Shown: positions 1-8,892 of the stretch, piece after piece
Position numbering within the stretch: the stretch's first letter is position 1
Layout of the letters: the number at the start of each line of letters is the position of its first letter
Assembly: GCF_000472785.1 (NCBI RefSeq)
Contig: NZ_AXAL01000015.1
Coordinates: 112,988 to 176,987, forward strand
DNA length: 64,000 nucleotides
Direction: 5' to 3'
DNA from: Mesorhizobium loti CJ3sym
Lineage (GTDB): Bacteria; Pseudomonadota; Alphaproteobacteria; Rhizobiales; Rhizobiaceae
The notes under the pieces: model-generated
The model's input: only the letters and a program-made list of their open reading frames with translations
The model's database searches: none
Told to the model about the DNA's origin: nothing
Position numbers and translations under genes: made by a program

Positions 1-1896
1 CAGCCGTTGCCAGACCATTGCCGGCAGTGTGCCGCCCGTCATGTTCTTGGTCGGGGTGAAATCGTCATTCCCCAGCCACACCGCGGCCGTGTAATTCCCG
101 GTAAAGCCGACAAACCAGGCGTCGCGGTAGGATTGCGTCGTGCCGGTCTTGCCGGCGACGACGATGTTGGGAATGAGCGCGCGCCGCCCCGTGCCCATCA
201 CGGGCACAGCGGCCAACATGGTGTTCATCGATTTCAACGCCTGCTCGGACAGCACGCGGTGCGGCGGCGGCGCGTCCTTGGCGAAATCGTAGACCACCTC
301 GCCGGTACGGGTGACGAGCTGCGTGATGCCGTGGCGGGAACCGACGAAACCGTTCTGGGCGAACACGCTGTAGCCTGTCGCCTGGTCCATCACCGTCATG
401 CCCGAGGTGCCCAGCACCATCGTCTTGTGTGCCTCGAGAGGGGACTCGACGCCGAAGGAAACCGCCGTCGCCTTGATAGGGTCGATGCCGAGATATTCTT
501 TGGCAAGCCGCACAGGCACCGTATTGATCGACTTGGCCATCGCCATGATCAGCGTGATGTTGCCGGCGGATTCACCGGCATAATTGTGCGGTGACCAATT
601 GCCCCAGCTGATCGGGCCGCCCGATATGATCGAGTTCGGCGTAAAACCGTGTTCCATCGCGGTGGCATAGACATAGGGCTTGAACGACGAGCCGGTCTGG
701 CGCAGCGCCTTGGTGGCGCGGTTGAACTGGCTGGCGCCGTAGTCGCGGCCGCCGACGATCGCCCGCACCGCGCCATTGGTCTCGATGACCACCACGGCAC
801 CTTCGGTGACGTTGTACTCCTTGCCGAACTGGCGCAGGTGGAACTCGACCGATTCTTCCGCCGCCTTCTGGATGTTGGCGTCGAAGGTGGTGTGAGCAAC
901 CAGCGAGTGCTGCCCCGGCTTGGCGATCTTCTTGACCTCGTCGAAGGCCCAGTCGAGGTAGTAGTCAGGGCTCTTCTGTTCGCCGCGGTCGACGACGTCG
1001 GCCGGATGCAGCCTTGCCTGCAGCACCTGGCCCTCGGTCATGAAGCCGGAATCGACGAGGTTGGACAGCACCACATTGGCGCGGGCGCGCGCTGCCGGCA
1101 GGTTGTTGTGTGGCGCGTATTTGGTCGGCGCCTTGAACAGGCCGGCCAGCATCGCCGCCTCGGCGAGGTTCAAATCCTTGACACTTTTGCCGAAATAGAA
1201 GTCGGCCGCCGCTTCGATGCCGAAGGTGCCGCCGCCCATATAGGCGCGGTCGAGGTAGAGCTGCAGGATTTCCTTCTTCGACAAATTGGCTTCGAGCCAC
1301 AGCGACAGGAAGGCTTCCTTGATCTTGCGCTCGAAGGTGCGCTCATTGGTTAGGAACAGGTTCTTGGCCAATTGCTGGGTGATGCTGGAACCGCCCTGGA
1401 CGACCGAGTTAGCCCGCACATTCTCGAAGATGGCGCGCGAAAGGCCGAGCACATCGATGCCGTAATGCTCGAAAAAGCGGCGATCCTCCGTGGCAAGCAC
1501 CGCCTTGATGACGTGGTCGGGCATCTCGTCGACCGGCACGGAGTCGCGCTGGATGATGCCGCGCTGGCCGATCTCGTTGCCGTAGCGGTCGAGGAAAGTG
1601 ACGGCGAAATCGCCCTGGGCGCGCCAGTCGCCAGTCGTATCGTGGAAGGCCGGGATCGCCAGCGCCAGCAGCACCACTATGCCGCCGGCGCCGAGCGTAA
1701 AACCTTCGCTCAAAACTTCGATGATGCCGCGCCGCCAGCCCTTGAGCCGGAAGCGCCGCGAGAAGATTGTGGCGCCTTCCCAGAACTGGCGCGCCTTGAA
1801 ACCGATCTCGTAGAGCGAGGAATCGACCCAGGCATCCACCGCCAGAAGGCGCGACGCGATCGGACCTCTTCTTTTGCGCGGTTCAGGGCTGACCAT
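1..1896 (-). CDS. mrcA: Penicillin-binding protein 1A (bifunctional transglycosylase/transpeptidase), 3' end cut by window edge
   Basis: Class A PBP that polymerises and cross-links peptidoglycan at the periplasmic face of the inner membrane. 632 codons are visible and the frame is still open at base 1. A cytoplasmic basic N-terminus is followed by one membrane segment near residues 60-80. The glycosyltransferase-51 domain has EDRRFFEHYG near residue 137 and the GGSSITQQLAKN block. The transpeptidase domain shows the SxxK motif as SSFK near 402, an SIN motif near 470 and KTGTT near 580. All catalytic motifs are present, so the gene looks intact as far as it goes. The ATG at 1896 begins MVSPEPRKRR. 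The longer frame starting near 1946 is a different reading frame. Not visible in usual ORF lists because its stop lies outside the window. Confidence 0.93.
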   Translation of the reverse strand, partial: MVSPEPRKRRGPIASRLLAVDAWVDSSLYEIGFKARQFWEGATIFSRRFRLKGWRRGIIEVLSEGFTLGAGGIVVLLALAIPAFHDTTGDWRAQGDFAVTFLDRYGNEIGQRGIIQRDSVPVDEMPDHVIKAVLATEDRRFFEHYGIDVLGLSRAIFENVRANSVVQGGSSITQQLAKNLFLTNERTFERKIKEAFLSLWLEANLSKKEILQLYLDRAYMGGGTFGIEAAADFYFGKSVKDLNLAEAAMLAGLFKAPTKYAPHNNLPAARARANVVLSNLVDSGFMTEGQVLQARLHPADVVDRGEQKSPDYYLDWAFDEVKKIAKPGQHSLVAHTTFDANIQKAAEESVEFHLRQFGKEYNVTEGAVVVIETNGAVRAIVGGRDYGASQFNRATKALRQTGSSFKPYVYATAMEHGFTPNSIISGGPISWGNWSPHNYAGESAGNITLIMAMAKSINTVPVRLAKEYLGIDPIKATAVSFGVESPLEAHKTMVLGTSGMTVMDQATGYSVFAQNGFVGSRHGITQLVTRTGEVVYDFAKDAPPPHRVLSEQALKSMNTMLAAVPVMGTGRRALIPNIVVAGKTGTTQSYRDAWFVGFTGNYTAAVWLGNDDFTPTKNMTGGTLPAMVWQRL

Positions 1897-2063
1897 TCAA
1901 AAACCCGGCTCGGCTGTGGCGTGACCTGAAAACCGCAAGCGGGCAATTTCAGGGCGGCGCCCTGCCGCGACTATTCATCCATTTTTCGGACGCTCACAAG
2001 GGCAGTGAGGACACAGCTGCGTGGTTTGTCGATGGAAAAGGCAGTCAACAGCCGACATGGCTG

Positions 2064-2096
2064 CCTGCTCGCCGGATTTTCGATCCGGCGGGCAGG
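2064..2096. terminator. Strong hairpin between DDAH-like gene and PBP1A gene
   Basis: Inverted repeat with 14-bp arms (CCTGCTCGCCGGAT against ATCCGGCGGGCAGG, one G-T wobble) and a 5-nt loop. It lies 22 bp past the stop of the minus-strand gene at 2118. There is no T-tract on either strand, so it may be a transcript-end stabiliser or factor-dependent stop rather than an intrinsic terminator. Confidence 0.45.
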
Positions 2097-2117
2097 GGAG
2101 TTTCCGCTATCGGGCTA

Positions 2118-3050
2118 TCAGGCCGCTTCGCGCTTCAGCGCCTGCGCCATGCAGTGGATGCCGCCGCCGGTCTTGGAGATTTCGCTCATGTCAACGGCCG
2201 CGACCTCGAAGCCGCGCGCCTTGAGCTGCCCGATCAGAGACTGGCTCGACGTCGGTGCGATCACCCGGTCCTTGCCGAGCGACATGAAGTTACAGCCGAG
2301 CGCCATCGTGTCCTGGAACGGCACGTCGATGATCTCGTGGCCCTTGCCCTTCAGCCAGTCGACGATGCCGGGCTCGGTGCAGGCGAGGCAGACGGCGGTG
2401 AGCTTTTCGGCGATCGGCACCACCATCAGGTCGATATGGACATAGTATTCGTCGATGAAGGCGAGACGCGTCTCCCAGCCCTCTTTCTCGAACCAGGACT
2501 GCACCTGGCGGGCACCTTCCTCCTGCGTGCGGGCACCGCCGCAGCCGATCAGTACCACGCCCTCCTCGATGACGTTGAAGTCACCGCCCTCGAAAGTACC
2601 TGCGGTGACCATGTCGTAGATCGGGATGCCGAGCTTTTCGTAGGTGCGGATGGCGGCGTAGTTTTCGCCGCGCCGCCACCAGTTGGCCATCGCGGTGATG
2701 AAGGCGCCGTAGGGGGTCATGACGCTGGAATCGCGGGAATAGACCTGCATCGGCAGTTCCGGCGTCGGCTCGTGCCAGTGGATGTTGACGCCGAAATGCT
2801 CATAGGCCGCGACCAGGTCCTTGTGCTGCGCCTGCGCGATCTGAACGTTGCAGGGTGCCTCGCGCAGATGTTTTCGCGACAGCGAACTGGTCGACAGATG
2901 GCGCAGGAAATTGGGTGAGCCGAGCAGCACGTCGGTCAACACGTCGGTCTCGTTGGCGAAGCCCCATGATGTCAGCGGCTTGGTGCCGCCGGCCGGATTG
3001 CGGCGCTGCAGCGAAAACGGCTCGGCGACGATGCGATCATGAACGGTCAT
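2118..3050 (-). CDS. Dimethylarginine dimethylaminohydrolase / arginine deiminase superfamily enzyme
   Basis: 310-aa guanidino-group hydrolase of the amidinotransferase fold. Residue EGGD at 154-157 is the substrate-guanidine acidic motif, His205 sits in YVHIDL, and the catalytic Cys300 lies in GGGIHCM near the C-terminus. This is the Cys-His-Glu/Asp arrangement of DDAH and related enzymes. No signal peptide, so cytoplasmic. The ATG at 3050 has a GGAGAA Shine-Dalgarno 6 nt away. It is the second gene of a two-gene unit, 39 bp after the M20 amidohydrolase. Family members hydrolyse methylarginine, arginine or other guanidines; the sequence does not decide which. The neighbouring polyamine-type importer is compatible with a cationic guanidino or amine substrate. 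Confidence 0.85.
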   Translation of the reverse strand: MTVHDRIVAEPFSLQRRNPAGGTKPLTSWGFANETDVLTDVLLGSPNFLRHLSTSSLSRKHLREAPCNVQIAQAQHKDLVAAYEHFGVNIHWHEPTPELPMQVYSRDSSVMTPYGAFITAMANWWRRGENYAAIRTYEKLGIPIYDMVTAGTFEGGDFNVIEEGVVLIGCGGARTQEEGARQVQSWFEKEGWETRLAFIDEYYVHIDLMVVPIAEKLTAVCLACTEPGIVDWLKGKGHEIIDVPFQDTMALGCNFMSLGKDRVIAPTSSQSLIGQLKARGFEVAAVDMSEISKTGGGIHCMAQALKREAA

Positions 3051-3089
3051 GGAGTTCTCCTCGTGGGCTTGTTCTCAAGAGTTGGTCGG

Positions 3090-4676
3090 TCATGCATTGC
3101 TTGGGATCCACCAGTCGCGGCCGCGCGCGGTGGTGACATATTCCGGCCAGCGGAAATTGATCGGCGGTTCGTAGTCGCAGAGCGGCGCGATCCAGTTCGT
3201 GCCACCAACGCCGCCTCCGGTGCGGGTGACGAATTCGTCCATCGCCGCGTCGCGGGCGGTCTTGTCCTCGAGCAGGCGCAGCGCCGCCAGCGCGACGGTC
3301 TTGGCCGCGCAGGTCACCATCGGGTCTATGGTGGCGGAAATACCGCCCAGTGCATTCATCACCCAGGATGGATAGGCGTGGCCATTTGCCGAGCGCAGCG
3401 CCGGGCGCGCGACATAGAAGCGTGCCGTCGGCGCATGCCAGCTTATGTCGGTGTAGTCGTCGGAGGTCGAATTCACCTGCGAGGGTGGCAGGTCGCGTCG
3501 CAGGATCGCCTCGGCGTCTTGTGGCGAAATCAGCCGCTCCAGCTCGTCGATGAACGGGTTCTCGGTCGCGGTAGCTCCGGCATTGACCTGGATTTCGCGC
3601 GCGATCGCCCTGGCGGCCTCGTCCCAGCGCGGCGGGCCGACCGTCGACAGCGCTTCATAGGCGATCTCGGCCATGGCATGGTTGGCCAGCCCTGGCCGCG
3701 ACTTCGACACCCAGTGGCGCTCATAGCGGCAGCCGCTCATGCTGGCGGCGGCGGCGGCATTGCGGTCGAGCACTGATGTGACCTGCTCAGCCATGGCAAT
3801 GGTCGGTACGCGGATCATGTACTGGATCTCGGACAGGCCCGCCGGCAGATTGTCGGCGGTTGCCTGGCCAGCGGTCAGGATCGCCTCGCTGATCGACCAT
3901 CCACCTTGATGCGGTAACATGGAATCGCGCAGCGCCTTGGAAGCCATGTACATCGTCATCAGCGCATCATTGGCGCCGGGGGCGCGGACCGCCGAATGCG
4001 CCTGCGGGATCGGTGCGCCATCGCCTGCGCGAACCCAATTTTCGGGTTCGTCGCAGATGAAGCGGTAGATCATGGCGTAGGCGGCACCGCAATGCGTATC
4101 CCAGCGCGCCGTGTTGCAGAGCGGCAGCATGTAGAAGGGATGGAAGGAAATCATGCCGGCAAGGCCATCATAATAGCCCCTTGTCGCATGGATCGGCTTC
4201 GAGCCGCGAACCTTCTCCGCCGGCTCGCCGGTGAAGCGCAGTGTGCCTGGAATGCCGTGGCGCTGCATGGCGGCCTTGGTGGCCAACAGGCCGCCGACGC
4301 TTGCCATGCCGAGCCCCGAATGCGGATCGGTGTGGCCGCCGGCCTCGACGCCAAGGCCGGGCCGCGGCTGCTTCACCGTCACCGCGTCCTGGCAATTGCC
4401 GGGCACCGCGTCATATTCGGCATACATTCCGATTGTCGGCCCGGCGCCATTGGTCCAGTGGGCACAGAACGCAGTCGGCATGCCGCCCGAGCCTTCCTCA
4501 ACGGAAAACCCCTCATGCTTCAGCCGCGCTACGTACCAGGCGGCCGACTGGTATTCGCGCCAGGCGGTCTCGCCGAAATCGAAAATGGTGCGCGTCCATG
4601 CCGACAGCGACGGCTGGATGCCGTCGATGCAAGCGAGCGCAGTCTCTTGCGCGGATGTCGTCACCGCTTTGTCCAT
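3090..4676 (-). CDS. M20-family amidohydrolase, AbgB-like
   Basis: 528-aa metallopeptidase-fold amidohydrolase resembling the p-aminobenzoyl-glutamate hydrolase AbgB branch of M20. Visible metal or active-site segments are MYAEYDAVPG near residue 84, GLGMASVGG near 125, FTGEPAEKVRGSK near 150 (general-base Glu) and the SDDYTDISWHAP motif near 405. The insert between the two halves matches the usual dimerisation domain, and the length is near normal for AbgB-type proteins. No export signal, so probably cytoplasmic. It is the first gene of an operon with the DDAH-like hydrolase and is divergent from a LysR regulator 75 bp away, a layout that suggests LysR control. It probably removes an amino acid from an amide conjugate; the substrate is unknown. 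Confidence 0.8.
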   Translation of the reverse strand: MDKAVTTSAQETALACIDGIQPSLSAWTRTIFDFGETAWREYQSAAWYVARLKHEGFSVEEGSGGMPTAFCAHWTNGAGPTIGMYAEYDAVPGNCQDAVTVKQPRPGLGVEAGGHTDPHSGLGMASVGGLLATKAAMQRHGIPGTLRFTGEPAEKVRGSKPIHATRGYYDGLAGMISFHPFYMLPLCNTARWDTHCGAAYAMIYRFICDEPENWVRAGDGAPIPQAHSAVRAPGANDALMTMYMASKALRDSMLPHQGGWSISEAILTAGQATADNLPAGLSEIQYMIRVPTIAMAEQVTSVLDRNAAAAASMSGCRYERHWVSKSRPGLANHAMAEIAYEALSTVGPPRWDEAARAIAREIQVNAGATATENPFIDELERLISPQDAEAILRRDLPPSQVNSTSDDYTDISWHAPTARFYVARPALRSANGHAYPSWVMNALGGISATIDPMVTCAAKTVALAALRLLEDKTARDAAMDEFVTRTGGGVGGTNWIAPLCDYEPPINFRWPEYVTTARGRDWWIPSNA

Positions 4677-4751
4677 GTGTCAAAGAAAGCAGTGAAGCGC
4701 CTCGCCAAAAAGTGATATGTTTTCCCGGTTCGTGCAAATTCGGTTCACCTC

Positions 4752-5648
4752 TTGAGAATTCCGTCCACGCAAGCGCTGCGCGCCCTCGACAGTTTCGCCC
4801 GCCACGGCAGCGTCTGGCGTGCCGCCGACGAACTGCACCTCACCCGCAGTGCGGTCAGCCATCAATTGCGGCTGCTTGAACGCGATCTCGGCTTCGATCT
4901 GCTGGAGCGCATCGGCAAGGGCGTTGCACTCACCCCGCGTGGTCAGCGCTACGCCAGCGATGTGCGCAAGGCGCTGACCGTGCTGGGTGACGCGGTGACG
5001 CGCGATGCCGGCACCGGCGTCGGCGGCTCGTTCGCCGTTTCCTGCACGCCAGGCTTCGCTTCGCTGTTTTTATGCACCCATATCGGCGAGTTCCGGCAGA
5101 TGTATCCTGACGTGGCGTTGCGCATCCTTACGCCCAGGCGGCTCGACGATGTCAGCAATGCGGAGGCTGACGCCTTCATCGCTTTCGGTGTCGGCAATTG
5201 GCCGAACCGCTTGGTCGAGCCACTCTGCGAGATCTCGTTCACGCCGCTCTGCAGCCCGACGCTGCTCAACAAGGTCGGTGGCTTTTCCAAGCCGGCGGAC
5301 GTGCTGCGCGCCAATCTGCTGCATCTCGACGACACCGAGGATTGGGCGCGCTGGCTGGCGCTGTCGAAGGTGGAAAACCCCGACACTGAGGGCGGCATCT
5401 TCTTCTCCGACATGAACCTCGTTTTTTCGGCGGCGATTGCCGGCCAGGGCATTGCCATGGGCGACGAATTGACCAGCCGGCGCGCCCTCAGCGAAGGCCG
5501 GCTGGTCAGGCCGTTCGACATCGCCATCAAGTCGCCGCGCTCTTATTTCCTGGTGTCCGAACATGCCAAGGCCTCGCATCCGGTGCTGGACGCCTTCGCG
5601 GGATGGCTAAGGTCGAAGCTGTCGGAAAATCGCATTCAGCCCTATTGA
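4752..5648 (+). CDS. LysR-family transcriptional regulator (GcvA-like)
   Basis: 298 aa. The N-terminal winged helix-turn-helix spans about residues 4-62 and includes FARHGSVWRAADELHLTRSAVS-type recognition residues. The C-terminal periplasmic-binding-like effector domain begins near 90. The start is a TTG in MRIPSTQALRAL, a common opening for the GcvA subgroup; no ATG start fits better. It is divergent from the M20/DDAH operon with only 75 bp between, and lies 121 bp before the ABC importer genes on its own strand. It is therefore the likely regulator of one or both. The effector is probably the imported compound (inference). Confidence 0.9.
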   Translation: MRIPSTQALRALDSFARHGSVWRAADELHLTRSAVSHQLRLLERDLGFDLLERIGKGVALTPRGQRYASDVRKALTVLGDAVTRDAGTGVGGSFAVSCTPGFASLFLCTHIGEFRQMYPDVALRILTPRRLDDVSNAEADAFIAFGVGNWPNRLVEPLCEISFTPLCSPTLLNKVGGFSKPADVLRANLLHLDDTEDWARWLALSKVENPDTEGGIFFSDMNLVFSAAIAGQGIAMGDELTSRRALSEGRLVRPFDIAIKSPRSYFLVSEHAKASHPVLDAFAGWLRSKLSENRIQPY

Positions 5649-5769
5649 GGGCAGGGTGGCGCCAGCTCGCCATAGATGAATGAAATTTGCCGATCAGGCG
5701 AAAACTATTCGGTTGCGGTGAGCCGCCAGCCTGCCTACGATTTCCTCTTGGCACTGAGGAAGAGGCAGG

Positions 5770-6864
5770 ATGCAGCAACCCGGCCGGGCCGCGGAGATCA
5801 AGGCAATCGGGATCGGCAAGAGCTTCGGCTCGTTCCGTGCGCTGGACAATCTGTCGCTCAACATCGGCCGCGGCGAGTTCCTGACGCTGCTCGGTCCCTC
5901 CGGTTCGGGCAAGACCACCTTCCTGATGATCCTGGCCGGCTTCGTGCAGCCGACCGAAGGCAAGCTGTTCAGCGACGGCACCGACATCACCGACCGCCCG
6001 GCCGAACAGCGCGCCGCCGGCATGGTGTTCCAGGGCTATGCGCTGTTCCCGCATATGAGCGTCGAGGCCAACATCGCTTTCCCGCTCAAGGTCCGCAAGA
6101 AATCGGCCTCCGAGATCAAGAAGCGTGTCGGCGAGATGATCGAGCGCGTCGGTCTGATCGGTCATGAGAAGAAACTGCCGTCGCAGCTTTCCGGCGGCCA
6201 GCAGCAGCGCGTGGCGCTTGCCCGGGCGCTTGTGTTCGAACCGGGCGTGCTGCTCCTCGACGAGCCGTTCTCGGCGCTGGACAAGAGCCTGCGCGGCCAG
6301 ATGCAGGCCGAAATGAAGCGCCTGCACCAGGAAACCGGCACTACCTTCGTTTTTGTCACCCATGACCAGAGTGAGGCGCTGGCGCTGTCATCGCGTGTCG
6401 CCATCTTCAACCATGGCAAATTGCTGCAGGTCGGCGCGCCGGACGAAGTCTATGACCGGCCGGACAACCGCTTCGTCGCCGAGTTCCTCGGCGAGATCAA
6501 CATGCTGCCGCTGAAGGGGGTCCAGCCCGCCGACAATGGCTCCACGGGCCTCTGCGAGGACCGCGCGGTCAACATGCACTGCAAGGCCGAGAAAGTCCTT
6601 GGTGACGCGATCCTGGCGATCCGGCCCGAACACATGTCGATCGCGCGCGAAGCGGCGGTCGGCGAGAACGGCATTGCCGCGACCGCCACCGCCTCGACCT
6701 ATCTGGGCGCCGCGACCAAGCTTGATCTCACCACACGCCAGGGCGCCAAGGTGACCGTCTCGGTGCCCAATGAGGTCGCGGCGGCAGCGCTGAGCAAAGG
6801 CAATTCCGTCTGGCTGACCTGGCCGGCGGAAAAGGGTTTCCTCCTTCCGGACGGAGGACAATGA
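5770..6864 (+). CDS. ABC transporter ATPase, polyamine type (PotA-like)
   Basis: 364-aa ATPase subunit of an importer. Walker A GPSGSGKTT is at residues 42-50, the Q-loop is near 88, the signature LSGGQ at 140-144, Walker B LLLDEP at 161-166 and the switch His in FVTHDQSEA near 199. A C-terminal TOBE domain follows from about residue 280. The ATG at 5770 is preceded by a GAGGCAGG ribosome-binding site. First gene of a four-gene cluster with a binding protein and two permeases, matching the PotABCD/PotFGHI layout for spermidine/putrescine and related cations. The exact ligand is not determinable. Confidence 0.92.
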   Translation: MQQPGRAAEIKAIGIGKSFGSFRALDNLSLNIGRGEFLTLLGPSGSGKTTFLMILAGFVQPTEGKLFSDGTDITDRPAEQRAAGMVFQGYALFPHMSVEANIAFPLKVRKKSASEIKKRVGEMIERVGLIGHEKKLPSQLSGGQQQRVALARALVFEPGVLLLDEPFSALDKSLRGQMQAEMKRLHQETGTTFVFVTHDQSEALALSSRVAIFNHGKLLQVGAPDEVYDRPDNRFVAEFLGEINMLPLKGVQPADNGSTGLCEDRAVNMHCKAEKVLGDAILAIRPEHMSIAREAAVGENGIAATATASTYLGAATKLDLTTRQGAKVTVSVPNEVAAAALSKGNSVWLTWPAEKGFLLPDGGQ

Positions 6865-6931
6865 CCGCCAGCGTGGACCGATGGGACACACAGGCTTCCG
6901 GGAACGATCAACGACAAAAAGGGGAACTGAC

Positions 6932-8047
6932 ATGACAAACGATACCAAGAAACAAGCCATCGACGGCCTGTCGGCCAGGGCAGGCCGAGGCGAGATCTCG
7001 CGCCGCCAATTCACGCAGCTCGCGGCCCTCGTGCTCGCCGGCACGCCAATGCTGCTGCGCTCGACCGGTGCCTTCGCGCAGGCCAAGGAACTGGTGCTGG
7101 TCAATTGGGGTGGCGACGCCATCACGGCTTACGATGCCGCCTACGGCCAGGCCTTCACCAAGGACACCGGCATTACCGTGAAGATGGACGGCTCGGGCCC
7201 GACCGAAGGCGCCATCTCGGCGCAGTTCAAGAGCGGCGCCCCGACCTGGGATCTGGTCGACGTCGATCCGTTCTCGGCCATCACGCTCGGCGCCCAGGGT
7301 GCGCTGGAGCCGATCGACTACAACATCGTCGACAAGAAGAAGATGCGGCCGGGCTTCGGCTGGGACTATGCCGCCTCGACCTATTTCTTCTCCTACATCA
7401 TCGCCTATGATTCGGAGAAATACGGCAAGGAGGCCCCGACCGGCATGGCGGACTTCTTCGACGTGAAGAAATTCCCCGGCAAACGCTCGCTCTACAAATG
7501 GGGTGTATCTAGCTGGGAGGCAGCCCTTCTGGCCGACGGCATCGCGCCGGCTTCGCTCTACCCGCTCGACCTCAAGCGTGCGCATGACAAGATCGCCGCC
7601 TTCAAGGAAAACGTTGTCGCCTATTGGGGCGGCGGCGCCGAGAGCCAGAGCGTGCTGCTCAACGGTGAAGCCTCGATGGCTATCGTCTGGTCGACGCGCG
7701 CCTCGCTGATCGAGCAGGACTCGGGCGGCAAGATCAAGTTCATCTGGGATCAGGGCCTGATCTCGCCCGGTGCGTTGGCCGTGCTCAAGGGCAACCCTGG
7801 CGGCAAGGATGCGGCGATGAAATTTATTGCGAGCGCCCAGGATCCGCAAAAGCAGCTCATCATGTTCGACAAGCTCGGCCAGGGCCCGGCCAATCCGGCC
7901 ACCGACGCACTGATCCCCGCTGACAAGAAGCGCATCAACCCCGTCGATCCGGACAATATGAAGAAGCAGATCGCGCTCGACATGGATTGGTACGCCAAGA
8001 ACTACGGCGCGGCGCTCGACGAATACACCAAGATCATCTCCGCCTGA
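6932..8047 (+). CDS. Polyamine-type ABC substrate-binding protein with twin-arginine signal
   Basis: 371-aa periplasmic binding protein of the PotD/PotF class (extracellular solute-binding family). The start was set at ATG 6932 because AAAGGGGA lies just upstream; a start at 6881 would add 17 residues ahead of the signal. The N-terminus carries SRRQFTQ near residue 24 followed by a hydrophobic stretch and an Ala-rich cleavage region ending FAQA. This is a Tat signal rather than a Sec signal. The mature region opens KELVLVNWGG, typical of the family. It lies between the ATPase and permease genes, with the first permease 11 bp after its stop. Confidence 0.9.
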   Translation: MTNDTKKQAIDGLSARAGRGEISRRQFTQLAALVLAGTPMLLRSTGAFAQAKELVLVNWGGDAITAYDAAYGQAFTKDTGITVKMDGSGPTEGAISAQFKSGAPTWDLVDVDPFSAITLGAQGALEPIDYNIVDKKKMRPGFGWDYAASTYFFSYIIAYDSEKYGKEAPTGMADFFDVKKFPGKRSLYKWGVSSWEAALLADGIAPASLYPLDLKRAHDKIAAFKENVVAYWGGGAESQSVLLNGEASMAIVWSTRASLIEQDSGGKIKFIWDQGLISPGALAVLKGNPGGKDAAMKFIASAQDPQKQLIMFDKLGQGPANPATDALIPADKKRINPVDPDNMKKQIALDMDWYAKNYGAALDEYTKIISA

Positions 8048-8058
8048 TCTGGGCAGGG

Positions 8059-8892
8059 ATGCGGTCCTATCTCTCCGACAGGATGGGCGCGGCGCTGTTG
8101 ATGGCGCCGCTGCTCCTGTTTCTCGTCCTGGCCTATGCCTGGCCGTTTCTCGGCGTGGTGAAGTGGAGTTTTACGCTGCCGACGCCTGGGCTTGGCCAGT
8201 ATGAAGCATTGCTCACCGACGATCTGGTGCAGTCGGTGTTCATCCGCACGCTGCGCATCGCCGCCATCGTTACCGTCGTCTCGGTCTGCGCCGCCTACGC
8301 CATCACTGTCGTCTGGGTGCGCGGCACGCCGGCACAGCGCCTTATCGCCGAATTCTGTATCCTGGTGCCATTCTGGATCTCGGTACTGACACGCGCCTTC
8401 GGCTGGGTGGCGCTGTTGTCCAATCGCGGCCTGATCAACACCTGGCTGCAGGCGATCGGCTTCATTTCAGAACCGCTGGCGCTGGTGCGCAACGAGTTCG
8501 GTGTCATCGTCGGCATGACGCACTTCCTCATTCCCTTCGCCGTGTTTCCGCTGGCGTCGGCCATGCGCAGCCTCGACGACCGCGTGCTGCTGGCGGCGCG
8601 CGGCCTCGGCTCAAGCCGCATGCGCACCTTCTGGACTGTGTTCGTGCCGATGACGCGCTCCGGCATCATCGGCTCGGCCATGATCGTTTTCGTCTTCTCG
8701 CTGGGCTTCTTCGTGACGCCGGCGATCCTTGGCGGCGGCCGCAGCGTCATGATCGCTGAACTGATCTATCTCAGGATTTTCCAGAGCCCGGACTGGGGGC
8801 TGGGCGCCGCGATCAGCGTCGTGCTGGTGCTGTTCGTCAGCGTGCTGATGGCAGTGCTGTTCCGCTACGTCAAACCGAAGCAGCTGATCTGA
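8059..8892 (+). CDS. ABC transporter permease, polyamine type (PotB-like)
   Basis: 277-aa inner-membrane permease with about six hydrophobic segments. The cytoplasmic EAA loop that docks to the ATPase is visible as LAARGLGSSRMRTFW near residue 180. The ATG at 8059 (MRSYLSDRMG) follows GGGCAGGG and gives a normal N-terminus. The longer frame from 7987 would overlap the binding-protein gene by 61 bp and was rejected. It ends TGATG with the next permease, so the two are translationally coupled. Confidence 0.9.
   Translation: MRSYLSDRMGAALLMAPLLLFLVLAYAWPFLGVVKWSFTLPTPGLGQYEALLTDDLVQSVFIRTLRIAAIVTVVSVCAAYAITVVWVRGTPAQRLIAEFCILVPFWISVLTRAFGWVALLSNRGLINTWLQAIGFISEPLALVRNEFGVIVGMTHFLIPFAVFPLASAMRSLDDRVLLAARGLGSSRMRTFWTVFVPMTRSGIIGSAMIVFVFSLGFFVTPAILGGGRSVMIAELIYLRIFQSPDWGLGAAISVVLVLFVSVLMAVLFRYVKPKQLI

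Noticed and set aside
7..1929. Several plus-strand open frames (up to 234 codons) at the left end
   Set aside because: They are antisense to the PBP1A gene, whose catalytic motifs are all in frame on the minus strand. High GC keeps opposite frames open.
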